A stretch of DNA of 64,000 nucleotides from Bacteroides sp. CAG:1060_57_27 (GTDB lineage: Bacteria > Bacteroidota > Bacteroidia > Bacteroidales > UBA932), in contig MNQT01000013.1 of NCBI GenBank assembly GCA_001915575.1, positions 1 to 64,000 on the forward strand, given 5' to 3'. A model generated the notes under the pieces. It was not told the origin of the DNA and searched no databases. It saw only the letters and a program-made list of their open reading frames with translations. The position numbers and the translations under genes were made by a program. Positions 1 through 9,230 of this stretch are shown piece by piece; within the stretch, counting starts at the first letter, position 1; each line of letters begins with the position of its first letter.

Positions 1-72
1 CTGCCCCTCGACTTGCATGTGTTAAGCCTGCCGCTAGCGTTCATCCTGAGCCAGGATCAAACTCTTCTTTGT
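1..72 (-). rRNA. rrs: 16S ribosomal RNA, 5' end only (cut by window edge)
   Basis: The reverse complement reads through the universal 16S 5' motif (AGAGTTTGATCCTGGCTCAG) and then the Bacteroidota-type continuation GATGAACGCTAGCGGCAGG. Only about 70 bases of the gene are inside the window. The mature 5' end is placed near position 72 by analogy with the E. coli 16S end, so it is uncertain by a few bases. The rest of the operon lies off the left edge. Confidence 0.97.
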
Positions 73-189
73 ATATTCTTTCTCTCAGCTTGACCCGACT
101 TACTTTTCCTCTCGGAATCGACGCTCTCGTTTATTGTATCTCGGTACTTGCTTGTACTTTCCTTTCAGTCTTTTCAATGATCTTTCAAT

Positions 190-230
190 TTTGGCGTTAA
201 AAAACCAGCCGCTTTCCGGCTGATGCCAAA
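190..230 (-). promoter_or_regulatory. Terminator-like nested hairpin in the rRNA leader
   Basis: Read on the minus strand, a 6-bp stem (CAGCCG/CGGCTG, positions 217-222 and 206-211, 5-base loop) is followed at once by GTTTTTT. This inner hairpin and its T run sit inside an outer stem (TTTGGC/GCCAAA, positions 225-230 and 190-195). The structure begins about 30 bases downstream of the nearest promoter and about 120 bases before the mature 16S. It could be an attenuator that needs antitermination, or an RNA processing structure. Sequence alone does not decide. The rest of the leader (73-189) shows nothing I can name. Confidence 0.5.
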
Positions 231-257
231 CCCTCTCGTTCGTTTCGAGCGGGACTG

Positions 258-288
258 CAAAGATAGCTACTTTTTCTGAATTCACAAA
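258..288 (-). promoter_or_regulatory. rRNA promoter P1 (proximal)
   Basis: On the minus strand: -33 box TTTG (285-288), exactly 19 bases, -7 box TATCTTTG (258-265). This matches the Bacteroidota TTTG/TAnnTTTG promoter. The first transcribed region reads GCAGTCCC and can fold into a CCC-CTCG/CGAG-GGG hairpin at 231-253. It is one of three copies spaced 101-102 bp apart upstream of the 16S gene. Confidence 0.85.
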
Positions 289-358
289 TTTTCGTGAAAA
301 AAATTTAGAATTTCTTGAAGTAAGAACTCTTGCTTGCCCTCTCTTTCGATTGGGGTTG

Positions 359-389
359 CAAAGGTAAAAACTTTTTAGAAATCCGCAAA
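359..389 (-). promoter_or_regulatory. rRNA promoter P2 (middle)
   Basis: On the minus strand: TTTG (386-389), 19 bases, TACCTTTG (359-366). The same spacer length and the same following bases (GCAACCCC) as its neighbours suggest that it arose by duplication of one promoter module. A weaker CCC...GGG fold follows at 337-355. Confidence 0.85.
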
Positions 390-460
390 ATTTTATTTGA
401 AAAACTTGCGTCAGATATTCAAAAGAACTACTTGAAATCCCCCGTTTCCGAAAGGGACTG

Positions 461-491
461 CAAAGGTAGTCATTATTTCCAAACCTGCAAA
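461..491 (-). promoter_or_regulatory. rRNA promoter P3 (distal)
   Basis: On the minus strand: TTTG (488-491), 19 bases, TACCTTTG (461-468), followed by GCAGTCCC. A CCC...GGG pairing lies at 441-456. It is the promoter farthest from 16S and lies just beyond the groL terminator hairpin, so it separates rRNA transcription from groSL transcription. Confidence 0.85.
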
Positions 492-528
492 TTATTTTTG
501 CAAAAATTTTAATAACATAACGGAAACC

Positions 529-563
529 GGCCGCACGGACGCCATATAGGCTGCCGTACGGCC
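529..563 (-). terminator. Terminator hairpin downstream of groL
   Basis: A 10-bp stem with one mismatch (GGCCGCACGG at 529-538, CCGTACGGCC at 554-563) follows the groL stop codon. Beyond it on the minus strand the sequence turns AT-rich (TTATGTTATTAAAATTTTT) without a perfect T run. It sits between groL and the distal rRNA promoter, where a terminator is expected. Confidence 0.6.
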
Positions 564-599
564 GACGATTCCTGTTATTTTATTTATATGCCTGCCGGA

Positions 600-2252
<1,653 letters not shown>

Positions 2253-2259
2253 CTACTGA

Positions 2260-2526
2260 TTACAGAATTGCCAGAATGTCTGACTGCTTGACAATGAGGT
2301 ATTTCTTGTCCTCTACGCTGACCTCGGTGCCGGCGTACTTGCCGTAGAGCACCTCATCGCCCACCTTTACTTCCATAGGCTCGTCCTTCTTGCCCGGGCC
2401 TACCGCGATAACCTTGCCCTGCTGGGGCTTCTCCTTCGCCGTGTCGGGAATATAAATACCTGCTGCCGTCTTGGTCTCCGCCTCCTTGGGCTCGATCAGG
2501 ACTCTGTCTGCCAATGGTCTAATCAT
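2260..2526 (-). CDS. groS: Co-chaperonin GroES (10 kDa)
   Basis: Caps the GroEL ring as a heptamer and enables folding in the closed cage. The 88 residues cover the complete family length: N-terminal [13 protein letters not shown], the mobile-loop region around residues 17-32, and the C-terminal strand ending [10 protein letters not shown]. It is the first gene of the groSL operon. The 65 bases before the start contain a 5-bp GC hairpin (2565-2577) but no convincing TTTG/TAnnTTTG promoter and no HrcA/CIRCE inverted repeat. Heat control, if present, is therefore not readable from this sequence. Confidence 0.97.
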   Translation of the reverse strand: MIRPLADRVLIEPKEAETKTAAGIYIPDTAKEKPQQGKVIAVGPGKKDEPMEVKVGDEVLYGKYAGTEVSVEDKKYLIVKQSDILAIL

Positions 2527-2591
2527 AATGCTATTGTCTTTAAATTATTATTAATCCTATATGTCCGGCAACGCCGGCGACAGGATAATAA

Positions 2592-3134
2592 TCAATGTCC
2601 GTGCCAATGACAAAATGTCATGTGCCATAGTACCACGCCTGCCGAAACGGCGACATTCAGGGAATGCTTGGAACCGAACTGCGGGATTTCCAGAGTAGCG
2701 TCGGCAGCGTCGATGACATCCTGACGCACCCCGTCCACCTCGTTGCCGAAGACAAGGGCGTATTTCTTCCCCTGCTCCGGCACGAAATCCTGCAAAGGCA
2801 GCGAGCAGCTGGTCTGCTCCACACCTAATAACATATAGCCCTGCGCCTTCAGCCTCTCCGCGAGCGCGAGCGTGTCCGGCACATGCTCCCACGGCACGCT
2901 CAGTTCCGCCCCGAGCGCGGTCTTGTGGATCTCTGCAGAAGGCGGGCACGCACATATTCCGCACAGGTAGAGCCTGTCTACCTTGAAGGCGTCGCAGGTG
3001 CGGAAGATGCTCCCTACATTATAGGCGCTGCGCACGTTGTCAAGCACGACGACCACTCCCGACTCCGGGAGCGACGCATACTCGTCAGGCCTGATACGGC
3101 CGAGTTCGATATTCGATAGTTTCCTGTTTTCCAC
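2592..3134 (-). CDS. SpoU (TrmH)-family RNA 2'-O-methyltransferase, short form
   Basis: A SPOUT-fold methyltransferase of about 180 residues that uses S-adenosylmethionine to methylate a ribose in tRNA or rRNA. The three SpoU motifs are present: N-V-R-S...N-V-G-S-I-F-R-T (about residues 33-46), VFGNEVDGV (about 128-136) and the knot motif SKHSLNVAVSAG (about 155-166). It lacks the N-terminal RNA-binding domain of RlmB. I choose the GTG at 3134 (protein begins MENRKLSN). The longer TTG start at 3152 would lie upstream of the -7 promoter box, and family members usually start at the equivalent of RKLS. With this start the mRNA is nearly leaderless. The exact RNA target cannot be told. Confidence 0.88.
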   Translation of the reverse strand: MENRKLSNIELGRIRPDEYASLPESGVVVVLDNVRSAYNVGSIFRTCDAFKVDRLYLCGICACPPSAEIHKTALGAELSVPWEHVPDTLALAERLKAQGYMLLGVEQTSCSLPLQDFVPEQGKKYALVFGNEVDGVRQDVIDAADATLEIPQFGSKHSLNVAVSAGVVLWHMTFCHWHGH

Positions 3135-3139
3135 GGGCG

Positions 3140-3172
3140 CAAAGGTAATCAACTTTTTGCCGATATTTCAAA
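3140..3172 (-). promoter_or_regulatory. Promoter of the SpoU methyltransferase gene
   Basis: On the minus strand: -33 TTTG (3169-3172), 21 bases, -7 TACCTTTG (3140-3147). Only 5 bases separate the -7 box from the GTG start at 3134, so the transcript should be leaderless or nearly so. It overlaps the divergent glyA promoter. Confidence 0.75.
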
Positions 3173-3189
3173 ACAGTTTGCTATATTTG
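3156..3189 (+). promoter_or_regulatory. glyA promoter
   Basis: Plus strand: TTTG (3156-3159), 22 bases, TATATTTG (3182-3189). The spacer is slightly longer than the usual 19-21. It leaves a leader of roughly 20 bases before the glyA ATG at 3217. It overlaps the opposing methyltransferase promoter, so the two could interfere with each other. Confidence 0.65.
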
Positions 3190-3216
3190 TAGTCCTTGAA
3201 AACAACTTAAAACCTT

Positions 3217-4569
3217 ATGAAACAGGACATCCAAATCATTGATCTGATAAAGAGGGAGAGGGAGCGCCAGGAGTCCGGCCTCGAGCTCATCGCTTCGGAA
3301 AACTACGTGACGGAAGAAGTCTTGAACGCAATGGGCTCTATCTGCACCAACAAATACGCAGAGGGCTACCCCGGCAGGCGCTATTACGGCGGATGCGAGA
3401 TCATCGACCAGATAGAGCAGCTCGCGATCGACAGGCTCAAGGCCCTGTACGATGCAGAGTGGGCAAATGTGCAGCCCCACTCGGGAGCCCAGGCGAACAT
3501 GGCCGTCACAATGGCCGTACTCAAACCGGGAGACACCTTCATGGGACTCGACCTCAGCCAGGGAGGGCATCTGACGCACGGCTCGCCGGTCAATGCTTCG
3601 GGTATGCTGTATCATGCAGTCGCCTACGGCCTCGATCCCGAGACGGGTCTGATAGACTATGACGCAATGGAGGCAAAAGCCCTCGAGTGCAGGCCCAAGC
3701 TCATAATCGGAGGCGCGTCGGCATACTCGCGCGAATGGGACTACGAACGCATGCGCGCCATAGCCGACAAGGTGGGGGCGATACTCTGGATAGACATGGC
3801 CCACACCGCAGGCATCATAGCGGCCGGCCTGCTCAGGAACCCCGTGAAATACGCACATATCGTGACCTCCACCACGCACAAGACGCTGCGCGGCCCCCGC
3901 GGAGGCATCATCCTCATAGGCAAGGACTTCGACGATCCCCAGGGCAGGACGACTCCCAAGGGCGCCGTCAAGAAGATGAGCCAGGTGCTCGACTCTTCGG
4001 TATTCCCCGGAACGCAGGGCGGCCCCCTCGAGCATGTTATCGCGGCCAAGGCCGTGGCCTTCTTCGAAGCCCAGCAGCCGGAATTCGTGTCATATCAGAA
4101 GCAGGTCCTCGCAAACGCCAAGGCCATGTGCGACGAATTCCTCAAGCGCGGATACAAGATAGTCAGCGGAGGCACAGACAACCACCTGATGCTCGTGGAC
4201 CTCAGGGGCAAGTTCGAGAACCTCAACGGACGCGTGGCCGAGACCCAGCTCGAGAGGGCGGGCATCACGGTGAACAAGAACATGGTTCCGTTCGACACCC
4301 GGAGCGCGTTCCAGACATCCGGAATACGAGTCGGCACGCCCGCGATAACATCCAGGGGCTTCGTCGAGAAAGAGATGACGGAGATCGTGGCACTGATAGA
4401 CGAAGTCCTCTGCTCCTGCGACGCGCACATCGAGGCGCTCAGCCTCAAGAAGGGAGAGACTCCCAGCGCAGAGCAGGAAAAGAGCCTCGCCGAGCACGCC
4501 GCCACGCTCGACGCCGTCAGGCGCAAGGTCAACCAGATGACGGCCGGAGTACCGTTGAACAGATACTAG
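3217..4569 (+). CDS. glyA: Serine hydroxymethyltransferase
   Basis: PLP enzyme converting serine and tetrahydrofolate to glycine and 5,10-methylene-THF, the main source of one-carbon units for purines, thymidylate and methionine. Visible features are the N-terminal [10 protein letters not shown] (21-30), substrate and PLP residues in HSGAQAN (88-94), WIDMAHTAG (191-199) and the Schiff-base lysine K222 in [13 protein letters not shown]. The 450 residues run slightly longer than many bacterial SHMTs because of an extended C-terminal region. It has its own promoter just upstream and is followed 13 bp later by a small membrane protein gene. It links functionally to the MetF/MetH cluster at the far end of the window. 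Confidence 0.97.
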   Translation: MKQDIQIIDLIKRERERQESGLELIASENYVTEEVLNAMGSICTNKYAEGYPGRRYYGGCEIIDQIEQLAIDRLKALYDAEWANVQPHSGAQANMAVTMAVLKPGDTFMGLDLSQGGHLTHGSPVNASGMLYHAVAYGLDPETGLIDYDAMEAKALECRPKLIIGGASAYSREWDYERMRAIADKVGAILWIDMAHTAGIIAAGLLRNPVKYAHIVTSTTHKTLRGPRGGIILIGKDFDDPQGRTTPKGAVKKMSQVLDSSVFPGTQGGPLEHVIAAKAVAFFEAQQPEFVSYQKQVLANAKAMCDEFLKRGYKIVSGGTDNHLMLVDLRGKFENLNGRVAETQLERAGITVNKNMVPFDTRSAFQTSGIRVGTPAITSRGFVEKEMTEIVALIDEVLCSCDAHIEALSLKKGETPSAEQEKSLAEHAATLDAVRRKVNQMTAGVPLNRY

Positions 4570-4582
4570 ACTCCCCCTGCCC

Positions 4583-4945
4583 ATGTTCAGTCTGTTAGGC
4601 TCTATATTCTTCTTCGTAATAATAATGGTATTCGCAGTCCTGCTCCTGGGACTGCGTCTTATCTTGGGGCTGTTCCGCCCGAGAGGAAGGATGACGTATA
4701 CACGCGCCACGGCAAGGCCGGGCGGCGGAGGGATGCTGGTATTGCGCGGCAGGTTCCTCGTAGACGGTAGAGGAGACGTCCCTATCTACGAGGACAGGTC
4801 CGGGAACAAATACATCAGGACTTCCGACTACGACTCCACCGTCAGGGAGATTGCAAGCAGGGCATCGACATCGAGGAGCTATGTCTTCATGGTAGAGGAG
4901 AACGGCAGCCTGCTGCGCTGCGCCTTCTATCCGTTCAAACCCTGA
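4583..4945 (+). CDS. Small single-pass membrane protein, function unknown
   Basis: 120 residues. Residues about 4-31 form one strongly hydrophobic helix with aromatic and aliphatic residues, followed by an Arg-rich stretch (about 32-46) that favours a cytoplasmic C-terminal side. The rest is a soluble domain of about 70 residues rich in charged and beta-forming residues, with no motif I recognise. It starts 13 bp after glyA and ends before a strong hairpin, so it is probably the second gene of the glyA transcript. Small membrane proteins of this layout occur in Bacteroidota (for example DUF4834-type proteins), but I cannot confirm membership. Confidence 0.7.
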   Translation: MFSLLGSIFFFVIIMVFAVLLLGLRLILGLFRPRGRMTYTRATARPGGGGMLVLRGRFLVDGRGDVPIYEDRSGNKYIRTSDYDSTVREIASRASTSRSYVFMVEENGSLLRCAFYPFKP

Positions 4946-4959
4946 CAAGCCTCCCGGGC

Positions 4960-5008
4960 ATGATACGAGAAAGGGGATCCGCCGTTTCCGGCGAATCCCC
5001 TATATCAT
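4960..5008. terminator. Bidirectional terminator between glyA operon and ppdK
   Basis: A 12-bp stem with one mismatch (4973-4984 pairing with 4989-5000, TTTC loop) has an additional outer stem ATGATA/TATCAT (4960-4965 and 5003-5008). It lies between the convergent ends of the 4583-4945 gene and ppdK and could serve both. A second small hairpin (GTCCC/GGGAC, 5012-5028) is on the ppdK side. No long T run is present. Confidence 0.7.
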
Positions 5009-5038
5009 ACCGTCCCGTCCGAGGGGACAGTCAGAGAC

Positions 5039-7762
5039 CTATGCCTGCTCGATTGCAGCCTGCGCCGCAGAGAGACGTGCGATAGGCACGCGGTAGGGCG
5101 AACAGCTGACATAGTCGATGCCGATCTTGTTGAAGAACTTGATCGAGTCGGGGTCTCCTCCGTGCTCGCCGCAGACGCCGCACTTGAGATCGGCGCGCCT
5201 GCCGCGTCCGGCCTGGATACCGTACTCCACAAGCTTGCCCACACCCTTGGTGTCTATGGTCTGGAACGGATCGGCGTCGAGAATCTTATGTCCGAGATAG
5301 TCGCCCATGAAGGTTCCGACATCGTCGCGCGAGAAGCCGAAGGTCATCTGGGTGAGGTCGTTGGTACCGAACGAGAAGAACTCTGCGGTACGCGCCATCC
5401 TCTCGCCGGTGAGCGCGGCACGGGGAATCTCTATCATGGTTCCGAAGTGATACTCGATGCTCTGCTCGGTACGCGCCTCGACCTCGCACTTGATCCTGTC
5501 GCAGATAGCCTTCTGGAAGCTGAGCTCGCGCGCAGATACCGTGACGGGGATCATGATCTCCGCCTGAGGGTGGAGTCCGTCCTTCTGGAGCTCTGCCACG
5601 GCAGTGAATATGGCCCTGTACTGGGTCTCTGCTATGAGGGGATAGGTCACATGCAGGCGGACGCCGCGCAGACCCATCATAGGATTGACCTCGTGCAGCT
5701 TCTCTCCGCGCTTGATCACCTCGTCGACTCCGATTCCGAGTTCGTTGGCGACTTCGGTCTCCTTGTCTATGGTCTTGGGCACGAACTCGTGCAGGGGCGG
5801 GTCGAGCAGACGGAACACGACGGGCTTGCCGTCCATGATCTTGAGCGTGCTCTTGACAGACGCCTTGATGAAGGGCTCGAGCTCGGAAAGCGCGGCCCTG
5901 CGCTCCTCGTCGGTGGTGCAGAGTATCATCTTGCGCAGCTTCGCGAGGGGAACCTCAGAGTTCTTCCCGTAGAACATGTGCTCGATTCGGAACAGTCCTA
6001 TACCCTCGGCTCCGAACTGGAGTGCCCTCTGGGCGTCCTCGGGAGTATCCGCATTGGTACGTATGCCGAGGCGGCGGTACTTGTCGACTATGTTCATGAA
6101 CTGGATGAAGACGGGATTCTCGCTGGCGTCCATAGTGTCTATCTTGGAGTCGTACACGAGACCCTTGCTTCCGTTGAGGGAGAACCAGTCGCCCTCCTTG
6201 TATACCTTGGAGCCCTTGCCGAAGGTCACCGTCTTCTGCTCGAGGTTGATCTTCATCGCCTCGCATCCCACGATGCAGCACTTGCCCCAGCCGCGGGCGA
6301 CGAGCGCCGCGTGGGAAGTCATGCCTCCCCTCTGGGTGAGTATACCGGCAGAAGCGCGCATGCCCTGGATGTCCTCGGGAGAGGTCTCCTCGCGCACGAG
6401 GATGACTTTCCTTCCCTCCTGGGCCGCATCCATGGCAGACTGCGAATCGAACACGAGCGTTCCCACGGCTCCGCCGGGAGATGCAGGCAGGCCGCGTCCG
6501 ACCACATGCGCGTTCTTCTCGGAACTTGCATCGAGCACGGGATGCAGGATTTCATCCAGCTGGGCGGGAGAGACGCGCATCACGGCGGTCTTCTCGTCGA
6601 TCATGCCCTCGGAGAGCATGTCCATGGCCATCTTGAGGGCGGCGAGTCCGGTACGCTTGCCTATACGGCACTGGAGCATCCAGAGCTTGCCCTCCTGGAT
6701 AGTGAACTCGATGTCCTGCATGTCGTGGAAGTGGGCCTCGAGCTTCTTGCGTATCTCGTCGAGCTCCCTGTAGACGTCGGGCATGGCCTTCTCGAGCGAC
6801 TTGAGGTTCTTGTTATGCTCGGTCTTGGTAGCCTCGTTCAGGGGGTTCGGGGTGCGGATACCCGCAACGACATCCTCGCCCTGGGCATTGATGAGCCACT
6901 CACCGTAGAAGTTGTTGTCTCCGTTGGCGGGATTGCGGGAGAACGCCACGCCGGTCGCCGAGGTGTCGCCCATGTTGCCGAACACCATGGCCTGCACGTT
7001 CACGGCCGTTCCCCAGTCATCGGGAATCTTCTCGATGCGGCGGTAGGCTATCGCCCTCTTTCCGTTCCAGGACTTGAACACGCCGCCGATAGAACCCCAG
7101 AGCTGGTCTTTCGCGCTGTCGGGGAACTCGACGCCGAGCACTTCCCTGATCTTGAGCTTGAACCTGTCGCAGAGATCCTTGAGCTCGTCGACGGTAAGTT
7201 CGGTGTCGGAAGTATATCCCTTCGCCTCCTTGACCTCGTTCATCATGCGGTCGAGCTGCTGGCGTATGCCCTGTCCGTCGGCGGGTTCTATGCCCTCGGC
7301 CTTCTCCATTACTACGTCGGAATACATCATGATCAGACGGCGGTATGCGTCATACACGAACCTGGGGTTGCCCGTCTTCTCGATCATTCCGGGTATGGTC
7401 TCGGAGCAGAGGCCGATGTTGAGTATGGTGTCCATCATGCCGGGCATGGAGCTCCTGGCACCCGAACGGCAGCTCACGAGAAGGGGATCCTTGGGATCTC
7501 CGAACTTCTTGCCCATAATCTTTTCCATGGCTGCCATTGCGCCGCTGACCTCGAGCCTGAGGTCCTCGGTATAGCCTCCTCCGAGTTCATAATACTCTGC
7601 GCAGCACTCGGTCGTAATGGTAAAACCGGCGGGCACAGGCATTCCGAGCCTGCTCATCTCCGCGAGGTTCGCACCCTTGCCGCCGAGGAGTTCACGCATT
7701 GAACCGTCTCCTTCGGCAGTCTTTCCTCCGAAGCAATACACGCGTTTCTTCACTTCAAACAT
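5039..7762 (-). CDS. ppdK: Pyruvate, phosphate dikinase
   Basis: Interconverts PEP, AMP and PPi with pyruvate, ATP and Pi in the cytoplasm. In anaerobic Bacteroidota it serves reversible glycolysis or gluconeogenesis. At 907 residues the protein is full length. It has an N-terminal nucleotide-binding domain (GGKGANLAEM near residue 28), the swivelling phosphohistidine domain with H484 in GGMTSHAALVARGWGK, and a C-terminal PEP/pyruvate barrel with SFGTNDLTQMTFGFSRDD and GVCGEHGGDP. It has its own promoter overlapping the 3' end of phoH, with a 12-bp palindrome inside the spacer, and ends at the shared terminator. It is monocistronic. Confidence 0.98.
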   Translation of the reverse strand: MFEVKKRVYCFGGKTAEGDGSMRELLGGKGANLAEMSRLGMPVPAGFTITTECCAEYYELGGGYTEDLRLEVSGAMAAMEKIMGKKFGDPKDPLLVSCRSGARSSMPGMMDTILNIGLCSETIPGMIEKTGNPRFVYDAYRRLIMMYSDVVMEKAEGIEPADGQGIRQQLDRMMNEVKEAKGYTSDTELTVDELKDLCDRFKLKIREVLGVEFPDSAKDQLWGSIGGVFKSWNGKRAIAYRRIEKIPDDWGTAVNVQAMVFGNMGDTSATGVAFSRNPANGDNNFYGEWLINAQGEDVVAGIRTPNPLNEATKTEHNKNLKSLEKAMPDVYRELDEIRKKLEAHFHDMQDIEFTIQEGKLWMLQCRIGKRTGLAALKMAMDMLSEGMIDEKTAVMRVSPAQLDEILHPVLDASSEKNAHVVGRGLPASPGGAVGTLVFDSQSAMDAAQEGRKVILVREETSPEDIQGMRASAGILTQRGGMTSHAALVARGWGKCCIVGCEAMKINLEQKTVTFGKGSKVYKEGDWFSLNGSKGLVYDSKIDTMDASENPVFIQFMNIVDKYRRLGIRTNADTPEDAQRALQFGAEGIGLFRIEHMFYGKNSEVPLAKLRKMILCTTDEERRAALSELEPFIKASVKSTLKIMDGKPVVFRLLDPPLHEFVPKTIDKETEVANELGIGVDEVIKRGEKLHEVNPMMGLRGVRLHVTYPLIAETQYRAIFTAVAELQKDGLHPQAEIMIPVTVSARELSFQKAICDRIKCEVEARTEQSIEYHFGTMIEIPRAALTGERMARTAEFFSFGTNDLTQMTFGFSRDDVGTFMGDYLGHKILDADPFQTIDTKGVGKLVEYGIQAGRGRRADLKCGVCGEHGGDPDSIKFFNKIGIDYVSCSPYRVPIARLSAAQAAIEQA

Positions 7763-7825
7763 AGGTAAAACTTCATTAAATTATTTATTGTCAATATAAT
7801 ATTATGTCGATTCTCAAAAGGAACG

Positions 7826-7857
7826 CAAATTTAACGCAAATTTGCGACTATAGCAAT
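7826..7857 (-). promoter_or_regulatory. Candidate ppdK promoter with an embedded palindrome
   Basis: Minus strand: ATTG (7854-7857), 20 bases, TAAATTTG (7826-7833). The spacer contains the perfect 12-bp palindrome CGCAAATTTGCG (7835-7846). Its half CGCAAATTT is repeated directly at 7824-7832, overlapping the -7 box. A protein bound there would cover the promoter, so this is a plausible operator. The palindrome could also be chance in an AT-rich gap, because the TTTG of the -7 box accounts for part of the repeat. Confidence 0.5.
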
Positions 7858-9188
7858 TTTGCCGCCATTTCCGAAAGCCGGCTGCGTTCTCCCTTGCGCA
7901 GGAATATGTGCTGGAATATCTTCTGCCCCGAAAGTTTGTCCTCCAGGTGGGTCAGACCGTTCGACCACTGGTCGAGGTAAGGCTGGTCGATCTGGAATAT
8001 ATCGCCGGTAAAGACCATTTTGGTGCCTTCTCCGGCCCTTGTTATTATGGTCTTTATCTCGTGGGGCGTGAGGTTCTGCGCCTCGTCGATTATGAAGTAG
8101 CACCTGCCCAGGCTCCTGCCCCTTATGTAGGCCAGCGGTTCTATGAGCAGTTTCTCCTGCGTAAGCATGCCCTCGAGCTTCTGGGCCTCGCGCGAACCGG
8201 GCTTGAACTGGCTCTTGATGACATTGAAATTATCCATGAGCGGCTGGAGGAAGGGTCCCATCTTGGCCTTCTGGTCGCCCGGCAGGAAGCCGAGGTCCTG
8301 ATTGCCCAGTATCACCGCCGGGCGTGAAAGCACGATCTGTTCGTAATCCCTCTCCTGTTCGAGGGCGGCTGCCAGGGCCAGCAGGGTCTTGCCGGTACCC
8401 GCGCCTCCCGTAAGGGCCACAAGTTCGATCCTGGGGTTGAGCAGGGCGTCGAGTGCCATGAGCTGTTCGTCGTTGCGCGGCCGTATGCCGTAGGCCTCGC
8501 GGGTCTTGACAAGCACTATCTTGTCCTTGTCGGCATCATAGCGCGCACATGCCCCTCCCTCGGCGCCGGACTCCCAGCGGAACTTGTAGAGCTGGTTCGG
8601 GGCGGGACGCTCGGATACGACATCCTTCCAGTCGAGCTGGGTGGAGGGGCCGTAGCACAGCGCCTGCATCTTGTCGGACGGCAGCGGATACTGCTGCACC
8701 TCCTTCTGGGAGTTCTCTATCTTCGCGTCGTCCATCTTGTCGGTCAGATAGTCCTGGACCTCCATTCCGACAGCCTTGGCCTTGAGCCTGAGGTTGAGGT
8801 CCTTCGTAACCAGGGCCACGAAGGTGCCGGGGTTGTGGTCCCGCACCCACATGGCGGTCGACAGTATCCTGTGGTCGGGTATGTCGTCCCTGAACATGTC
8901 CGCATATTCGCCGCTGAAAGGATGGTTGGGCTCCACCTTTATGCGGCCCAGGCCGGGTCCTATCGGCAGCCCGTCCCGGCCGAAGCTCCTGCCTTCGGTT
9001 ATGCGGTCTATGTCCCTCATGAACGCCCTGGCGTTGTAGGCCAGGGTGTCGTTGCCTTTCTTGAACTTGTCGAGTTCCTCGGCCACGGCGACAGGAATGA
9101 CGAGATTGTTGTCCTGGAAATGCCTTATGGCCTTATGGTCGTGCAGTATGACGTTGGTGTCGAGCACGAATATCTTCTGTCTGCCCAT
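7848..9188 (-). CDS. PIN domain-PhoH ATPase fusion protein
   Basis: A 446-residue protein with an N-terminal PIN nuclease-like domain and a C-terminal PhoH helicase-like ATPase, the PhoH2 type of architecture linked to RNA unwinding and cleavage. Seen in the sequence: FVLDTNVILHDH at the N terminus with D9 as an acidic PIN residue, further PIN acidic residues (EELDKFKK, RAFMRDID), Walker A GGAGTGKT (K267), and Walker B FIIDEAQN followed by KMVFTGD. It lies 42 bp downstream of the PurL-like gene on the same strand with no promoter visible between them, so the two are probably co-transcribed. The RNA substrate is unknown. Confidence 0.92.
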   Translation of the reverse strand: MGRQKIFVLDTNVILHDHKAIRHFQDNNLVIPVAVAEELDKFKKGNDTLAYNARAFMRDIDRITEGRSFGRDGLPIGPGLGRIKVEPNHPFSGEYADMFRDDIPDHRILSTAMWVRDHNPGTFVALVTKDLNLRLKAKAVGMEVQDYLTDKMDDAKIENSQKEVQQYPLPSDKMQALCYGPSTQLDWKDVVSERPAPNQLYKFRWESGAEGGACARYDADKDKIVLVKTREAYGIRPRNDEQLMALDALLNPRIELVALTGGAGTGKTLLALAAALEQERDYEQIVLSRPAVILGNQDLGFLPGDQKAKMGPFLQPLMDNFNVIKSQFKPGSREAQKLEGMLTQEKLLIEPLAYIRGRSLGRCYFIIDEAQNLTPHEIKTIITRAGEGTKMVFTGDIFQIDQPYLDQWSNGLTHLEDKLSGQKIFQHIFLRKGERSRLSEMAAKLL

Positions 9189-9230
9189 TGGTTATTATAT
9201 AATAGTGGTTATAACAATAGTAGTCAACGC

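Noticed and set aside
2527..2591. CIRCE operator or promoter upstream of groS
   Set aside because: I looked for the TTAGCACTC-N9-GAGTGCTAA inverted repeat and for TTTG/TAnnTTTG. Neither is present. Only a 5-bp GC hairpin (2565-2577) is visible, too weak to name.
5162..7702. An 846-codon open frame on the plus strand opposite ppdK
   Set aside because: It is fully antisense to a clear pyruvate phosphate dikinase, has no recognisable motif and arises from the strong codon bias of G+C-rich DNA. Similar shadows lie opposite groL (588-1775), rpoC (53268-55244) and metY/cyuA (58737-60521).
9189..9230. AT-rich inverted-looking stretch before phoH as a promoter
   Set aside because: It contains TATATAATA-like sequence but no TAnnTTTG and no TTTG at the proper distance, so phoH is taken as second gene of the upstream unit.
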